A stretch of 64,000 nucleotides of DNA from CAVPTL01 sp963727235 (GTDB lineage Bacteria > Actinomycetota > Thermoleophilia > Gaiellales > JAICJC01): NCBI GenBank assembly GCA_963727235.1, contig CAVSFZ010000001.1, forward strand, positions 45,986-109,985, given 5' to 3'. The notes under the pieces were generated by a model. It ran no database searches and was not told the origin of the DNA. It saw only the letters and a program-made list of their open reading frames with translations. The translations under genes were made by a program, and so were the position numbers. Below, one piece after another: positions 16,917-24,121 of this stretch; within the stretch, counting starts at the first letter, position 1, and each line of letters starts with the position of its first letter.

Positions 16917-17762
16917 ATGGCCGGAGGCACCTACGTGGCGGATCTCAGCGAAGGCGTGGTGATCGATGCCACCTTCGCCGTCCAGCGCAAACAGACGCGC
17001 CGCACCCGCAGCGGCGATCCGTTCCTGAGCGTGGAGCTGGCCGACCGCACCGGCCGGGTGCCCGGCGTCGTGTGGAATGACGTCAACGTGCTGGGCGCGC
17101 GATTCGCCGAAGGCGACACGGTGCGCGTGCTGGGGCGGGTCGAGTCGTACTCCGGCCGGCTCCAGATCGCGGTGCGCGACATGCAGAAGATCGACGGCGG
17201 CGACCCGCTGGAGCTGGTGCCGGGATCGCGCCGCGACGCCGAGACGCTGGACGGCTTTCTGGAGTTCCTGGGCGGTGAGATCCACCACCCGGGACTGCAC
17301 GCGCTGGTGGCGCGCTTCCTCAACGACGAGCAGATCCGCGCGAAGATGCGAAACGCCCCCGCCGCCGAGACCCACCACGCCTATGCCGGCGGCCTGCTGG
17401 AGCACACCGTGGCGGTGGCATCGTTGTGCCGCGAGACCGCCCAGCTCCACCCGCGGCTCGACCCCGACCTGCTGACCGCAGCCGCGCTCCTGCACGACCT
17501 CGGCCGCACCGAGACGTTCACGGGTGGAGTCACGATCGCGGTGTCGGACGAAGGCAGGCTGCTGGGCCACGTGCTGGCCGGGGTGCGCATGATCGATGCC
17601 GCCGCGGCTGACACCGATCTCGATCAGGCGACGCTGTTGAAGCTGATCAACGCCGTGGCCAGCCACCACGGGCCGCTCGAGTCGCGCCGCCAGGAGACTC
17701 CCGAGGCGGTGGCGCTGTACCAGGCAAACGCCCTCGACGCCCGCGTCGGGGAGATGTTCTGA
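16917..17762 (+). CDS. OB-fold plus HD-domain protein, YhaM-like 3'-5' exoribonuclease
   Basis: Protein of 281 aa from ATG 16917. A GTG at 16908 would add three residues but lies in the promoter. The N-terminal OB/tRNA-anticodon-type fold covers about 1-90 (DPFLSVELADRTGRVPGVVW). A HD domain follows: HHAYAGGLLEHTVAVA (about 155-170), LLHDLGRTETF with the HD pair, and ASHHG. This OB-HD order is that of the YhaM family, manganese-dependent 3'-5' exonucleases acting on RNA and single-stranded DNA. Length is a little shorter than YhaM (about 314 aa). Function is inferred from domain order only. Confidence 0.83.
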   Translation: MAGGTYVADLSEGVVIDATFAVQRKQTRRTRSGDPFLSVELADRTGRVPGVVWNDVNVLGARFAEGDTVRVLGRVESYSGRLQIAVRDMQKIDGGDPLELVPGSRRDAETLDGFLEFLGGEIHHPGLHALVARFLNDEQIRAKMRNAPAAETHHAYAGGLLEHTVAVASLCRETAQLHPRLDPDLLTAAALLHDLGRTETFTGGVTIAVSDEGRLLGHVLAGVRMIDAAAADTDLDQATLLKLINAVASHHGPLESRRQETPEAVALYQANALDARVGEMF

Positions 17763-17780
17763 GCAGACGGGGTATCCCGT

Positions 17781-18854
17781 CTACACGTTGAAGCGCACGT
17801 TCAGCACGTCGCCGTCGGCGACGATGTAGTCGCGGCCCTCGACCCGCACCCAGCCCCGCTTCTTGGCCTCGGCCTCGGAGCCGGCCTCGAGCAGCTGCTC
17901 GGTCGGCACCACCTCGGCCCGGATGAACCCGCGTTCCAGGTCGGAGTGGATCCGGCCGGCGGCCCGCTGGGCGTTCTGGCCGCGCCGGATCGTCCAGGCG
18001 CGGGTCTCCTTGGGGCCGGTGGTGAAGAACGGGATCAGGTCGAGCAGCCGGTAGGCCGCCAGGCTGATCAGATCCAGTGCGGGCTGCTCGATCCCGAGGT
18101 CATCCAGGAAGGCCTCCGCCTCGTCGGCCGGAAGCTCGGCCAGCTCGGCCTCGATCTTGCCGTTGATGGCGATGCACTCGGTGCCCCGCTCGCGGGCGTA
18201 GGCGGTGAGCTGCTCGACCGCCTCGGGATTGCCGCTGTCGTCGACGTTTGCCACGTACAGCGTCGGCTTGGCCGTCAGCAGGTCGACCGAGTCGGGGACA
18301 TCGACCCCCGCCGAGCGGGCGGGATGGCCCTGATCCAGCCAGGCGGTCAGCTGCTCCAGCGCCGCCTGCTCGGCCGCGGCGTCACGATCGCCGCTCTTGG
18401 CGGTCTTGGCCACCCGCTGCAGGCGCCGTTCGATCCCCTCCTGGTCGGCCAGGATCAGCTCCAACTCGATCGTCTCGGCGTCGTCCAGCGGATCGACCCG
18501 CCCGGCGGGGTGGGCCACGGCCTCATCCTGGAACGCCCGCACCACGTGGAGCACTGCATCGGTCGATCGGATGCTGCCCAGAAACTGGTTGCCCAGGCCC
18601 TCGCCGGTGGAGGCGCCGCGCACCAGTGCGGCGATGTCCACGACCTGAAGCTGGGCGGGCACGGTCTTCTCGGAGTGCGACAGCTCGGTCAGCTGCGCCA
18701 GCCGGGGGTCGCGCACGTCCGCCAGCGCGGTCATCGACTCGGTGGTCGAGAACATGTGTGGAGCTACCACCGCGCCGCCGCCGGTGAGCGCATTGAACAC
18801 CGTCGACTTGCCGGAGTTCGGAAGCCCCACCAAGCCGACCTCGAGCCCCGCCAT
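17781..18854 (-). CDS. ychF: Redox-regulated ATPase/GTPase YchF (Obg family)
   Basis: Protein of 357 aa from ATG 18854. OBG-type NTPase: G1 GLPNSGKSTVFNALTGG (about 8-24), G3 region VDIAALVRGASTGEGLGNQFLG (about 68-89), G4-like position NVDDSG (NxxE-type deviation that gives YchF its ATP preference), coiled coil, and a C-terminal TGS domain ending TIRRGQNAQRAAGRIHSDLERGFIRAEV. It acts in the cytoplasm with ribosomes in translation and stress control. It is last in the operon mce-DUF3107-PAP2-ychF. Its ATG overlaps the PAP2 stop (ATGA). Confidence 0.96.
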   Translation of the reverse strand: MAGLEVGLVGLPNSGKSTVFNALTGGGAVVAPHMFSTTESMTALADVRDPRLAQLTELSHSEKTVPAQLQVVDIAALVRGASTGEGLGNQFLGSIRSTDAVLHVVRAFQDEAVAHPAGRVDPLDDAETIELELILADQEGIERRLQRVAKTAKSGDRDAAAEQAALEQLTAWLDQGHPARSAGVDVPDSVDLLTAKPTLYVANVDDSGNPEAVEQLTAYARERGTECIAINGKIEAELAELPADEAEAFLDDLGIEQPALDLISLAAYRLLDLIPFFTTGPKETRAWTIRRGQNAQRAAGRIHSDLERGFIRAEVVPTEQLLEAGSEAEAKKRGWVRVEGRDYIVADGDVLNVRFNV

Positions 18855-19276
18855 CAGACCGCCGCCCCGACCGCGCCTCCGATTGCGCCGACAACCGCTC
18901 CGGCAGCCACGTCGCTCGCGTGATGAGCACCGACGTGCACCCGGCTGACGCACATCACCGCCGCGGCGGCTGCCCACACCGGAGTCAACCGGGGAGCCGC
19001 CTGGGACAGCACGATCGCGCCGGCCACCGAGGTGGCGGCGTGGCTGGAGGGAAACGACGGCGAGCGGGGCAGCTTGATCATGGCCGCACCGTCACCCGTT
19101 GGTCGCTCACGGCCGACCAGCAGCTTGATGCCGTAGTTGGCGCCGAGCGTCCCCCAGACGGTGGCGGCGGAGCGCAGCGGGCGCCCCGCCAGCGCCCCGG
19201 CCAGGACCCAGCAGACGCCGTAGTTTCCGGCGGTGGTGTAGGCCACCGCCGCCCGGTCGAGCCACGGCCGGTTCAG
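18854..19276 (-). CDS. PAP2 (type 2 phosphatidic acid phosphatase) family protein, CTG start
   Basis: Read from CTG at 19276 the protein is 140 aa, LNRPWLDRAAVAYTTAGNYG... The three phosphatase motifs are present: KLLVGRERP (KxxxxxxRP), PSSHAATS (PSGH-like) and SRVHVGAHHASD (SRxxxxxHxxxD). Hydrophobic helices surround them. Such membrane enzymes dephosphorylate lipid phosphates or pyrophosphates; the substrate is unknown. No ATG, GTG or TTG lies near the conserved N-terminus. The first canonical start (GTG 19246) would drop ten residues. CTG overlaps the DUF3107 stop as CTGA, the same coupling as the ATGA overlaps of its neighbours, so CTG is favoured. Confidence 0.82.
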   Translation of the reverse strand: MNRPWLDRAAVAYTTAGNYGVCWVLAGALAGRPLRSAATVWGTLGANYGIKLLVGRERPTGDGAAMIKLPRSPSFPSSHAATSVAGAIVLSQAAPRLTPVWAAAAAVMCVSRVHVGAHHASDVAAGAVVGAIGGAVGAAV

Positions 19277-19488
19277 AACCCGACCTTGCTGACCCGCGGC
19301 TCGCGCTTGACGTAGGCGACCTTGGAGACGTCGACGTAGACGTCCGTGCCGTCGTCGGCGGTGACGGTCACCATTCCGCCCGCGGGCAGCCCTGCGGACA
19401 GCTTCGACCACTCGGCCTCGGTCAGCTTGAAGCCCGCGATCAGCCCACCCTCGAAGCCGATCTCGATGCGGGTCACGTCGTCAGCCAT
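19273..19488 (-). CDS. DUF3107-like small protein
   Basis: Protein of 71 aa. It has the short beta-rich layout of DUF3107: an N-terminal strand (TRIEIGFEGG), an acidic helix (LTEAEWSKLSAGL) and C-terminal strands (GTDVYVDVSKVAYVKRE). These small actinobacterial proteins have no proven role. It overlaps the epimerase gene by 8 nt and the PAP2 gene by 4 nt, so it lies in the middle of a tightly coupled operon. Confidence 0.7.
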   Translation of the reverse strand: MADDVTRIEIGFEGGLIAGFKLTEAEWSKLSAGLPAGGMVTVTADDGTDVYVDVSKVAYVKREPRVSKVGF

Positions 19489-19906
19489 GTTCTGCTCCAG
19501 TTCTCGATTGGGACACCAGTTCCACCAGCACTCCGTCGACGCTCTCGGGGTGGATGAACGCCACCTCGAGCCCGAACAGCCCCACCCGCGGCTCGCTGTC
19601 GATCAGCTCGGCGCCGGCCGCGGCCGCGTCCGCCAGTGCGGCCCGCAGGTCGGTCACCTCCAGGGCCACGTGGTGCATCCCCTGACCTCGCTTCTCCAGA
19701 AACCGGCCGACCGGCGTGTCTGCACCGAGCGGGGCGAGCAGCTCGATCCGCGAATCCCCCACGCGCATCGACGCCGCCTCCACGCCCTGCTCCTCCACCG
19801 TCTCGCGGTGCTCCAGCACCGCCCCCAGCAGCCGCTGGTACGTGCCGATGGCGGTGTCGAGGTCGGTCACAGCATGCCCGATATGATGAACGGAGAGCGG
19901 GTGCAT
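19481..19906 (-). CDS. mce: Methylmalonyl-CoA epimerase
   Basis: Protein of 141 aa of the vicinal oxygen chelate (glyoxalase) fold. Seen: VHHIGHAVTDLDTAIGTY at the N-terminus with a metal histidine, IELLAPLG with the metal glutamate, GMHHVALEVTDLRAAL starting the second module with its metal histidine, and HPESVDGVLVELV at the end with the final glutamate. It interconverts (2R)- and (2S)-methylmalonyl-CoA in propionyl-CoA or branched amino acid breakdown. The mutase partner is not in the window. It is first gene of the operon leading to ychF. Confidence 0.93.
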   Translation of the reverse strand: MHPLSVHHIGHAVTDLDTAIGTYQRLLGAVLEHRETVEEQGVEAASMRVGDSRIELLAPLGADTPVGRFLEKRGQGMHHVALEVTDLRAALADAAAAGAELIDSEPRVGLFGLEVAFIHPESVDGVLVELVSQSRTGAEHG

Positions 19907-19947
19907 CGCGCCCGCATGTTACGAGACTTCCGACCCCGGGGGGGTAC

Positions 19948-20325
19948 ATGGAATTCCTGGACAAACTCAAGGTGCAGGCGATGGACGTGGCATCGACCGT
20001 TGCCGAGAAGACGCAGGAGACTGCCAAGACCGGCCAGCTGCAGATGCAGCTGCGCACGCTCAAGGGTGAGGAGAAGGACGCGCTCACCGAGTTCGGCCGC
20101 ACCACCTACGGCCTGTACGCGCAGAATGCGCTGGCCGAGCGCTCCGGCGAGCTGGCCGGCGCCGCGGCCAAGATCGAGGATCTCCGCCGCCAGATCGACG
20201 AGAAGGTGGCCGAGATCACCGAGCTGAAGGGCGATGCGGACACCGACGAGGACGATGACGACGACGACGACGAGCCGGTCGAGACGGTGGCGGAGGAGCT
20301 TCCTGCGGAAGACCCCGCGCCCTAG
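19948..20325 (+). CDS. Small acidic coiled-coil protein of unknown function
   Basis: Protein of 125 aa from ATG 19948, after a run of seven G bases that may serve as a Shine-Dalgarno sequence. It begins MEFLDKLKVQAMDVASTVAEKTQETAKTG and has long charged helices. The middle (GEEKDALTEFGRTTYGLYA) resembles bacterial proteins described loosely as zinc-ribbon or IF2-N-like small stress proteins. The tail has a run of nine acidic residues (EDDDDDDDE) and ends in acidic, Pro-rich sequence. No signal peptide or catalytic motif. It is divergent from the mce operon and convergent with the FtsH-like gene, leaving only 6 nt. Confidence 0.7.
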   Translation: MEFLDKLKVQAMDVASTVAEKTQETAKTGQLQMQLRTLKGEEKDALTEFGRTTYGLYAQNALAERSGELAGAAAKIEDLRRQIDEKVAEITELKGDADTDEDDDDDDDEPVETVAEELPAEDPAP

Positions 20326-20331
20326 AGTTCG

Positions 20332-21930
20332 CTAGTCCGTGGGGGCGGGCGTGTCGTCGGGAGCAGGGCTGATCCGCAGCGCCGGCAGGAGCTGTGGCGG
20401 CGGCTCCACGACCTCGCCCGGGACGATCTCCACCCCGATCTGGCGGGACGCAGCCGACACCGGCTGAAGGTCGCTCAGAAGCTCTTCGATGTCGCTGCGC
20501 GTGAGCGTCTCGCGCTCCAGCAGCGCCTGCGCGATCCGGTCGAGCTGGGGACGGTGGTCGGCCACCATCCGCACCGACCAGATCAGCGCACGCTCGGTGA
20601 TCTCGCGCAGGTCGCGGTCGCGCATCTGCTTGGTCTCCTCCGACAGCGTGGTGTCGTCGGCGCGCATCTGCAGCGAGCGGGTGGTCGCGCCCATGCCCCA
20701 GTCGAACACCATCATGCGGGCGATGGCGGTGGCGTGATCGAGGTCGGAGGCGGCGCCGTTGGTGATCCGCCCGAACACCACCTGCTCGGCGGCCCGCCCG
20801 CCCAGGCTGATCTTGAGCCAGTCTTCCAGCTCGTCCTCGGAGGCCATGTGCCGGTCCTCCTCGGGCAGGCGCATCATCATCCCCAGGGCGCGCCCGCGGG
20901 GAAGGATGGTGACCTTGTGGATCTCCTCGCTGGTGAGGTGGGCGATCAGCGCGTGCCCGGCCTCGTGATAGGCGATCACCCGCTTCTCCTTCTCGGTAAT
21001 CAGCTTGCGCTGCTCGAGGCCGGCCACGACCCGCTCGAGCGCATGCGAGAAGTCGGCGTAGGCCAGCCGGTCGCGTCCCGCGCGGCCGGCAGAGATGGCC
21101 GCCTCGTTGCAGATGTTGGCGATGTCGGCGCCGGTCAGCCCAGCGGTCTGGCGTGACAGCTCCTTCAGGCGCACGTCTGACGCCAGAGGCTTATTGCGGG
21201 TGTGCACGCCCAGGATCTGCTCGCGGCTGACCAGGTCGGGCGGGCTGATCAGCACGTGCCGGTCAAACCGCCCGGGACGCAGCAGCGCCGGGTCGAGATC
21301 CTCGAGCCGGTTGGATGCGGCCACCACCACCAGCCGGTCGTGCTCGTCGAAGCCGTCCAGCTCCACCAGCAGCTGGTTCAGGGTCTGGTCGTGCTCCCGA
21401 TTGTTGCTGCCGCCGACCCGCTTGGAGCCGACCGCGTCCAGCTCGTCGATGAAGACGATCGCGGGCTGGTTCTCGCGGGCGGTGGCAAACAGCTTGCGAA
21501 TGCGGGCTGCACCGAGTCCCGACCACATCTCGACGAAGGCCGAGGCGCTCTGGAAGTAGAAGTTGGCGCCCGACTCACCGGCGACCGCCTTGGCCAGGAG
21601 CGTCTTGCCGGTGCCGGGAGGGCCGTGCAGCAGCACCCCTTTGGGGACGCGCGCGCCCAGCTTCTCGAAGCGGGCGGGATCGGACAGGAACTCCACGATC
21701 TCCTCGAGCTCCATGCGCGGCTCCTCGAGGCCGGCAACGTCCGCCCACCGTACCCGCGTGTCGTCGCGGGGGTCGATGGTGTGGGGCTTGGTGGACGGGA
21801 TCGACCGCACCAGCTTCCACGAGAAGTAGGCCAACAACCCGAAGATGATGAAGATGCCCCACTCGACCAGGAAGTGGTGCAACGCGTCCAAGAGTGTTGC
21901 CGGCCAACCGTTGAGGTTGATCCAAAGCAT
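20332..21930 (-). CDS. FtsH-like AAA+ zinc metalloprotease with a short N-terminus
   Basis: Protein of 532 aa from ATG 21930, which lies 7 nt after a TACGCT box. GTG at 21936 is an alternative. One membrane helix at about residues 20-38 replaces the usual two helices and extracytoplasmic domain. AAA module: Walker A GPPGTGKT (about 105-112), Walker B IVFIDELDAVG, and arginine finger LLRPGRFDRH. M41 peptidase: HEAGH near 325 and the third zinc ligand in NGAASDLDHATAIARMM. FtsH is usually 600-650 aa and hexameric, degrading membrane and regulatory proteins. Catalysis should be intact. Loss of the periplasmic domain suggests a different adaptor arrangement or a second FtsH paralogue in the genome. 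Confidence 0.92.
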   Translation of the reverse strand: MLWINLNGWPATLLDALHHFLVEWGIFIIFGLLAYFSWKLVRSIPSTKPHTIDPRDDTRVRWADVAGLEEPRMELEEIVEFLSDPARFEKLGARVPKGVLLHGPPGTGKTLLAKAVAGESGANFYFQSASAFVEMWSGLGAARIRKLFATARENQPAIVFIDELDAVGSKRVGGSNNREHDQTLNQLLVELDGFDEHDRLVVVAASNRLEDLDPALLRPGRFDRHVLISPPDLVSREQILGVHTRNKPLASDVRLKELSRQTAGLTGADIANICNEAAISAGRAGRDRLAYADFSHALERVVAGLEQRKLITEKEKRVIAYHEAGHALIAHLTSEEIHKVTILPRGRALGMMMRLPEEDRHMASEDELEDWLKISLGGRAAEQVVFGRITNGAASDLDHATAIARMMVFDWGMGATTRSLQMRADDTTLSEETKQMRDRDLREITERALIWSVRMVADHRPQLDRIAQALLERETLTRSDIEELLSDLQPVSAASRQIGVEIVPGEVVEPPPQLLPALRISPAPDDTPAPTD

Positions 21931-21937
21931 CACCACA

Positions 21938-21965
21938 AGCGTACGGTCAACTGGACAAGTTACAA
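21938..21965 (-). promoter_or_regulatory. Promoter of the FtsH-like gene
   Basis: Minus strand: -35 TTGTAA, 16 nt spacer, -10 TACGCT (21943-21938), then 7 nt to ATG 21930. Both boxes are fair matches to a housekeeping sigma factor. The transcript would have almost no leader. Confidence 0.5.
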
Positions 21966-21977
21966 CCCGGAGCTAGC

Positions 21978-22781
21978 TCATTCAGGGTCGGCGCCCTCGA
22001 GCCGCAGCACCTCGTTCAGCGCGGTCTTGGCCACCTCCAGCTCGTCGGCGGTCGGCTCCCTGGTGGCCGCCACCCGCTGGAGCTCGTAGCCGGGCCGGCT
22101 GAGCGTGCGTGCCAGCCGGTTGTCCGGATGCCGCGTCATCCACGAGAACGTCTCGGCAGCGACGCCGACCGCAGCCATACCGGTGAGCAGCCGGGCCGGT
22201 CCCCGCCGGTTCGCCGGCATCCGCGCGACCAGCGTGCTTCCGGCCGCGGTTGCCAGCAGCATCGGGCCGACCATGTGCGAACCGCAGCGCTCGTGCTCCT
22301 TGGTGACGTCGATGGCGTCGGTGTCCTGTTCGTAGCCGCCGATGGCCTTGTGCTCGGCGCCGTGGTAGCCGGCCACCTGCGAGCCGCGCAGCGCCATCAG
22401 CGCGGGCACCAGGGACATCCCCACCGCGACCGCCTCGGCAGCCGCCACCGGCAGCTTCGAGCGCCGCGCCACCGTGCTGATCAGGGCCGAGGCCGCCAGC
22501 GCCGCCCCCATGCCCGGGGCCTCGAACGGCAGCCGGGCCTCGGGCAGCCGCCGCCTGATCGTGGGCAGCAGATACGCCACCTCGGCCATCCGGGCGACGC
22601 CTCGCACCACCGGCGTTCCCACCAGCGCCTCGGGCAGCTCGGGCTTTCGCCCCGACGCCATCTTGATCTCGCCGGCCGGTGTGCGCACAGCGGCCGCCCA
22701 GTGGTCGAAGCTATGCACCAGGATGCCGTTGCGAAGCGCCATCCCGCCCAGGCGGATCTTGTCTTCGGGCTCGTCGGTCAT
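21978..22781 (-). CDS. DUF1385 family membrane protein
   Basis: Protein of 267 aa. DUF1385 landmarks: the N-terminal IRLGGMALRNGILVHSFDHWAAAVR, TPVVRGVARMAEVAYLLPTIRR, and the conserved GYHGAEHKAIGGYE (about 163-176) followed by a CGSHM cysteine near residue 195. Several hydrophobic segments. It belongs to a widespread family (YqhQ in Bacillus) whose biochemical role is not settled. Its ATG overlaps the stop of the M20 peptidase (ATGA). Sequence between 21931 and 21977 holds the FtsH promoter and this gene's stop. Confidence 0.88.
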   Translation of the reverse strand: MTDEPEDKIRLGGMALRNGILVHSFDHWAAAVRTPAGEIKMASGRKPELPEALVGTPVVRGVARMAEVAYLLPTIRRRLPEARLPFEAPGMGAALAASALISTVARRSKLPVAAAEAVAVGMSLVPALMALRGSQVAGYHGAEHKAIGGYEQDTDAIDVTKEHERCGSHMVGPMLLATAAGSTLVARMPANRRGPARLLTGMAAVGVAAETFSWMTRHPDNRLARTLSRPGYELQRVAATREPTADELEVAKTALNEVLRLEGADPE

Positions 22782-24085
22782 TCCAGCTCCCCGATCGTAC
22801 GTGCGGCGTGCAGGAAGAACGACGCGGCCAGCTCCAGGTCGTCCTTGGACACCCGCTCGTCGCCGGAGTGCACCAGCGGCCAGGTCTCGAGCGGATCGGT
22901 GCGCTTGGGCATGAAGCCGTAGGCGACGTTGCCGAAGGCCTCGCGGAAGTAGTGGCTGTCGGTGAACCCCGACGAGATGGTGGGCACCGCGACGGCTCCG
23001 GGGACGATCGTGGGCACGAACGACTGGATCGTCTCGAACAGGGGCGTGTCCGCCGGCGAGCTGGTACCGCCGACGCTCTCCACGAACACGAAGTCGTGCT
23101 CGATCCCGTCCAGAGCGGCGGCCACGGCGGCCCGCAGCTGATCCTGGGTCTGGCCCGGCAGGATCCTGCAATCGCAGCGCAGCACACATCGCCCGGGAAC
23201 GACGTTGAGGCTGGCGCGCGGAGAGGCCTCCAGGCCGGTGGGGGTGATCACCGCACCCAGCATCGGGCCCAGCACCTCGGTCAGCGCCCGGTTCGAATCG
23301 CGGGCCCGGCGCGCCAGCGCGGTGGCGTCGGCGTCCTCCGCGCCGATCCCGGTCAGGAAGGCGCGCAGCTCGGGCAGGTCGTGCGCGGGTCGCGTCATCC
23401 GCTCGATCCGCTCGATCACCGGAACGATCTTGGGCAAGGCGTTATCCGAGATGAACGCCCCGGAGGCGTGGCCGCTGCGGCCGTGGACGGTGATCTCGAA
23501 GGCGGAGCACATCTTCTCGCCGACATCGACGTTGTACACGATCCTGCCGTCGTACTCGATCCGCTCGCCGCCGCCTTCGTTGAGGACGTAGTCGGTGCGC
23601 ACCAGGTCCGGCCGGGCCTCGACGATCCACGACGCGCCGATGCCGACGCTGACCTCCTCATCGGCGACCGCACACAGCACCAGGTCGCCGTTTCCCTGCC
23701 AGCCCTCACGTGCCAGAGCGGCGAACGCCACCGTCTCGGCGGCCACCTGTCCCTTCATGTCCAGGGCGCCACGGCCCCAGATGTAGTCGTCACGGTCGAT
23801 GCCTCCGAAGGGCGGCACCGTCCACTCGTCAGGGTCGGCCACGACCACGTCGGTGTGGCCGAGCAGCAGCAGTGAGGGACCGGTGCCGCGCCCGGGAATC
23901 CGGGCGACCAGGTTCTGCCGCTGGGGGTCGTCGCCGACCAGAGCGGCGGTCACGCCGGCCTCGGCCAGGTGGGCCGCCAGGTGCTCGGCGGCGGCGGTCT
24001 CATTGCCGGGTGGATTGGTGGTGTTGATGCGAATCAGCGACGAAAGCAGGGCGCTGGTATCGGTGCGCAGGTCGGTGGTGATCAT
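22778..24085 (-). CDS. M20 family zinc metallopeptidase (ArgE/DapE/CPG2 type)
   Basis: Protein of 435 aa. Metal and catalytic motifs: LLLGHTDVVVADPDEWTVPPF (HxD, about 72-92), GRGALDMKGQ with the bridging aspartate (about 105-114), DEEVS(V) with the catalytic glutamate and its neighbour, and a C-terminal HSGDERVS histidine. A dimerisation domain is inserted (about 190-310, GRSGHASG). It is cytoplasmic and hydrolyses an amide bond of a small N-acyl amino acid or dipeptide; the substrate cannot be told. A TATACT box lies 7 nt before ATG 24085. DUF1385 is co-transcribed downstream. Confidence 0.92.
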   Translation of the reverse strand: MITTDLRTDTSALLSSLIRINTTNPPGNETAAAEHLAAHLAEAGVTAALVGDDPQRQNLVARIPGRGTGPSLLLLGHTDVVVADPDEWTVPPFGGIDRDDYIWGRGALDMKGQVAAETVAFAALAREGWQGNGDLVLCAVADEEVSVGIGASWIVEARPDLVRTDYVLNEGGGERIEYDGRIVYNVDVGEKMCSAFEITVHGRSGHASGAFISDNALPKIVPVIERIERMTRPAHDLPELRAFLTGIGAEDADATALARRARDSNRALTEVLGPMLGAVITPTGLEASPRASLNVVPGRCVLRCDCRILPGQTQDQLRAAVAAALDGIEHDFVFVESVGGTSSPADTPLFETIQSFVPTIVPGAVAVPTISSGFTDSHYFREAFGNVAYGFMPKRTDPLETWPLVHSGDERVSKDDLELAASFFLHAARTIGELE

Positions 24086-24092
24086 GGGACCG

Positions 24093-24102
24093 AGTATAGG
24101 CT
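24093..24102. promoter_or_regulatory. Overlapping divergent -10 boxes (M20 peptidase and rarA)
   Basis: Minus strand TATACT (24098-24093) is 7 nt from the M20 ATG. On the plus strand TAGGCT (24097-24102) or TATAGG (24095-24100) points to rarA. The two boxes share bases, so the genes should compete for polymerase. Confidence 0.45.
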
Positions 24103-24121
24103 TTAGCCCATCTCAGGCGAC

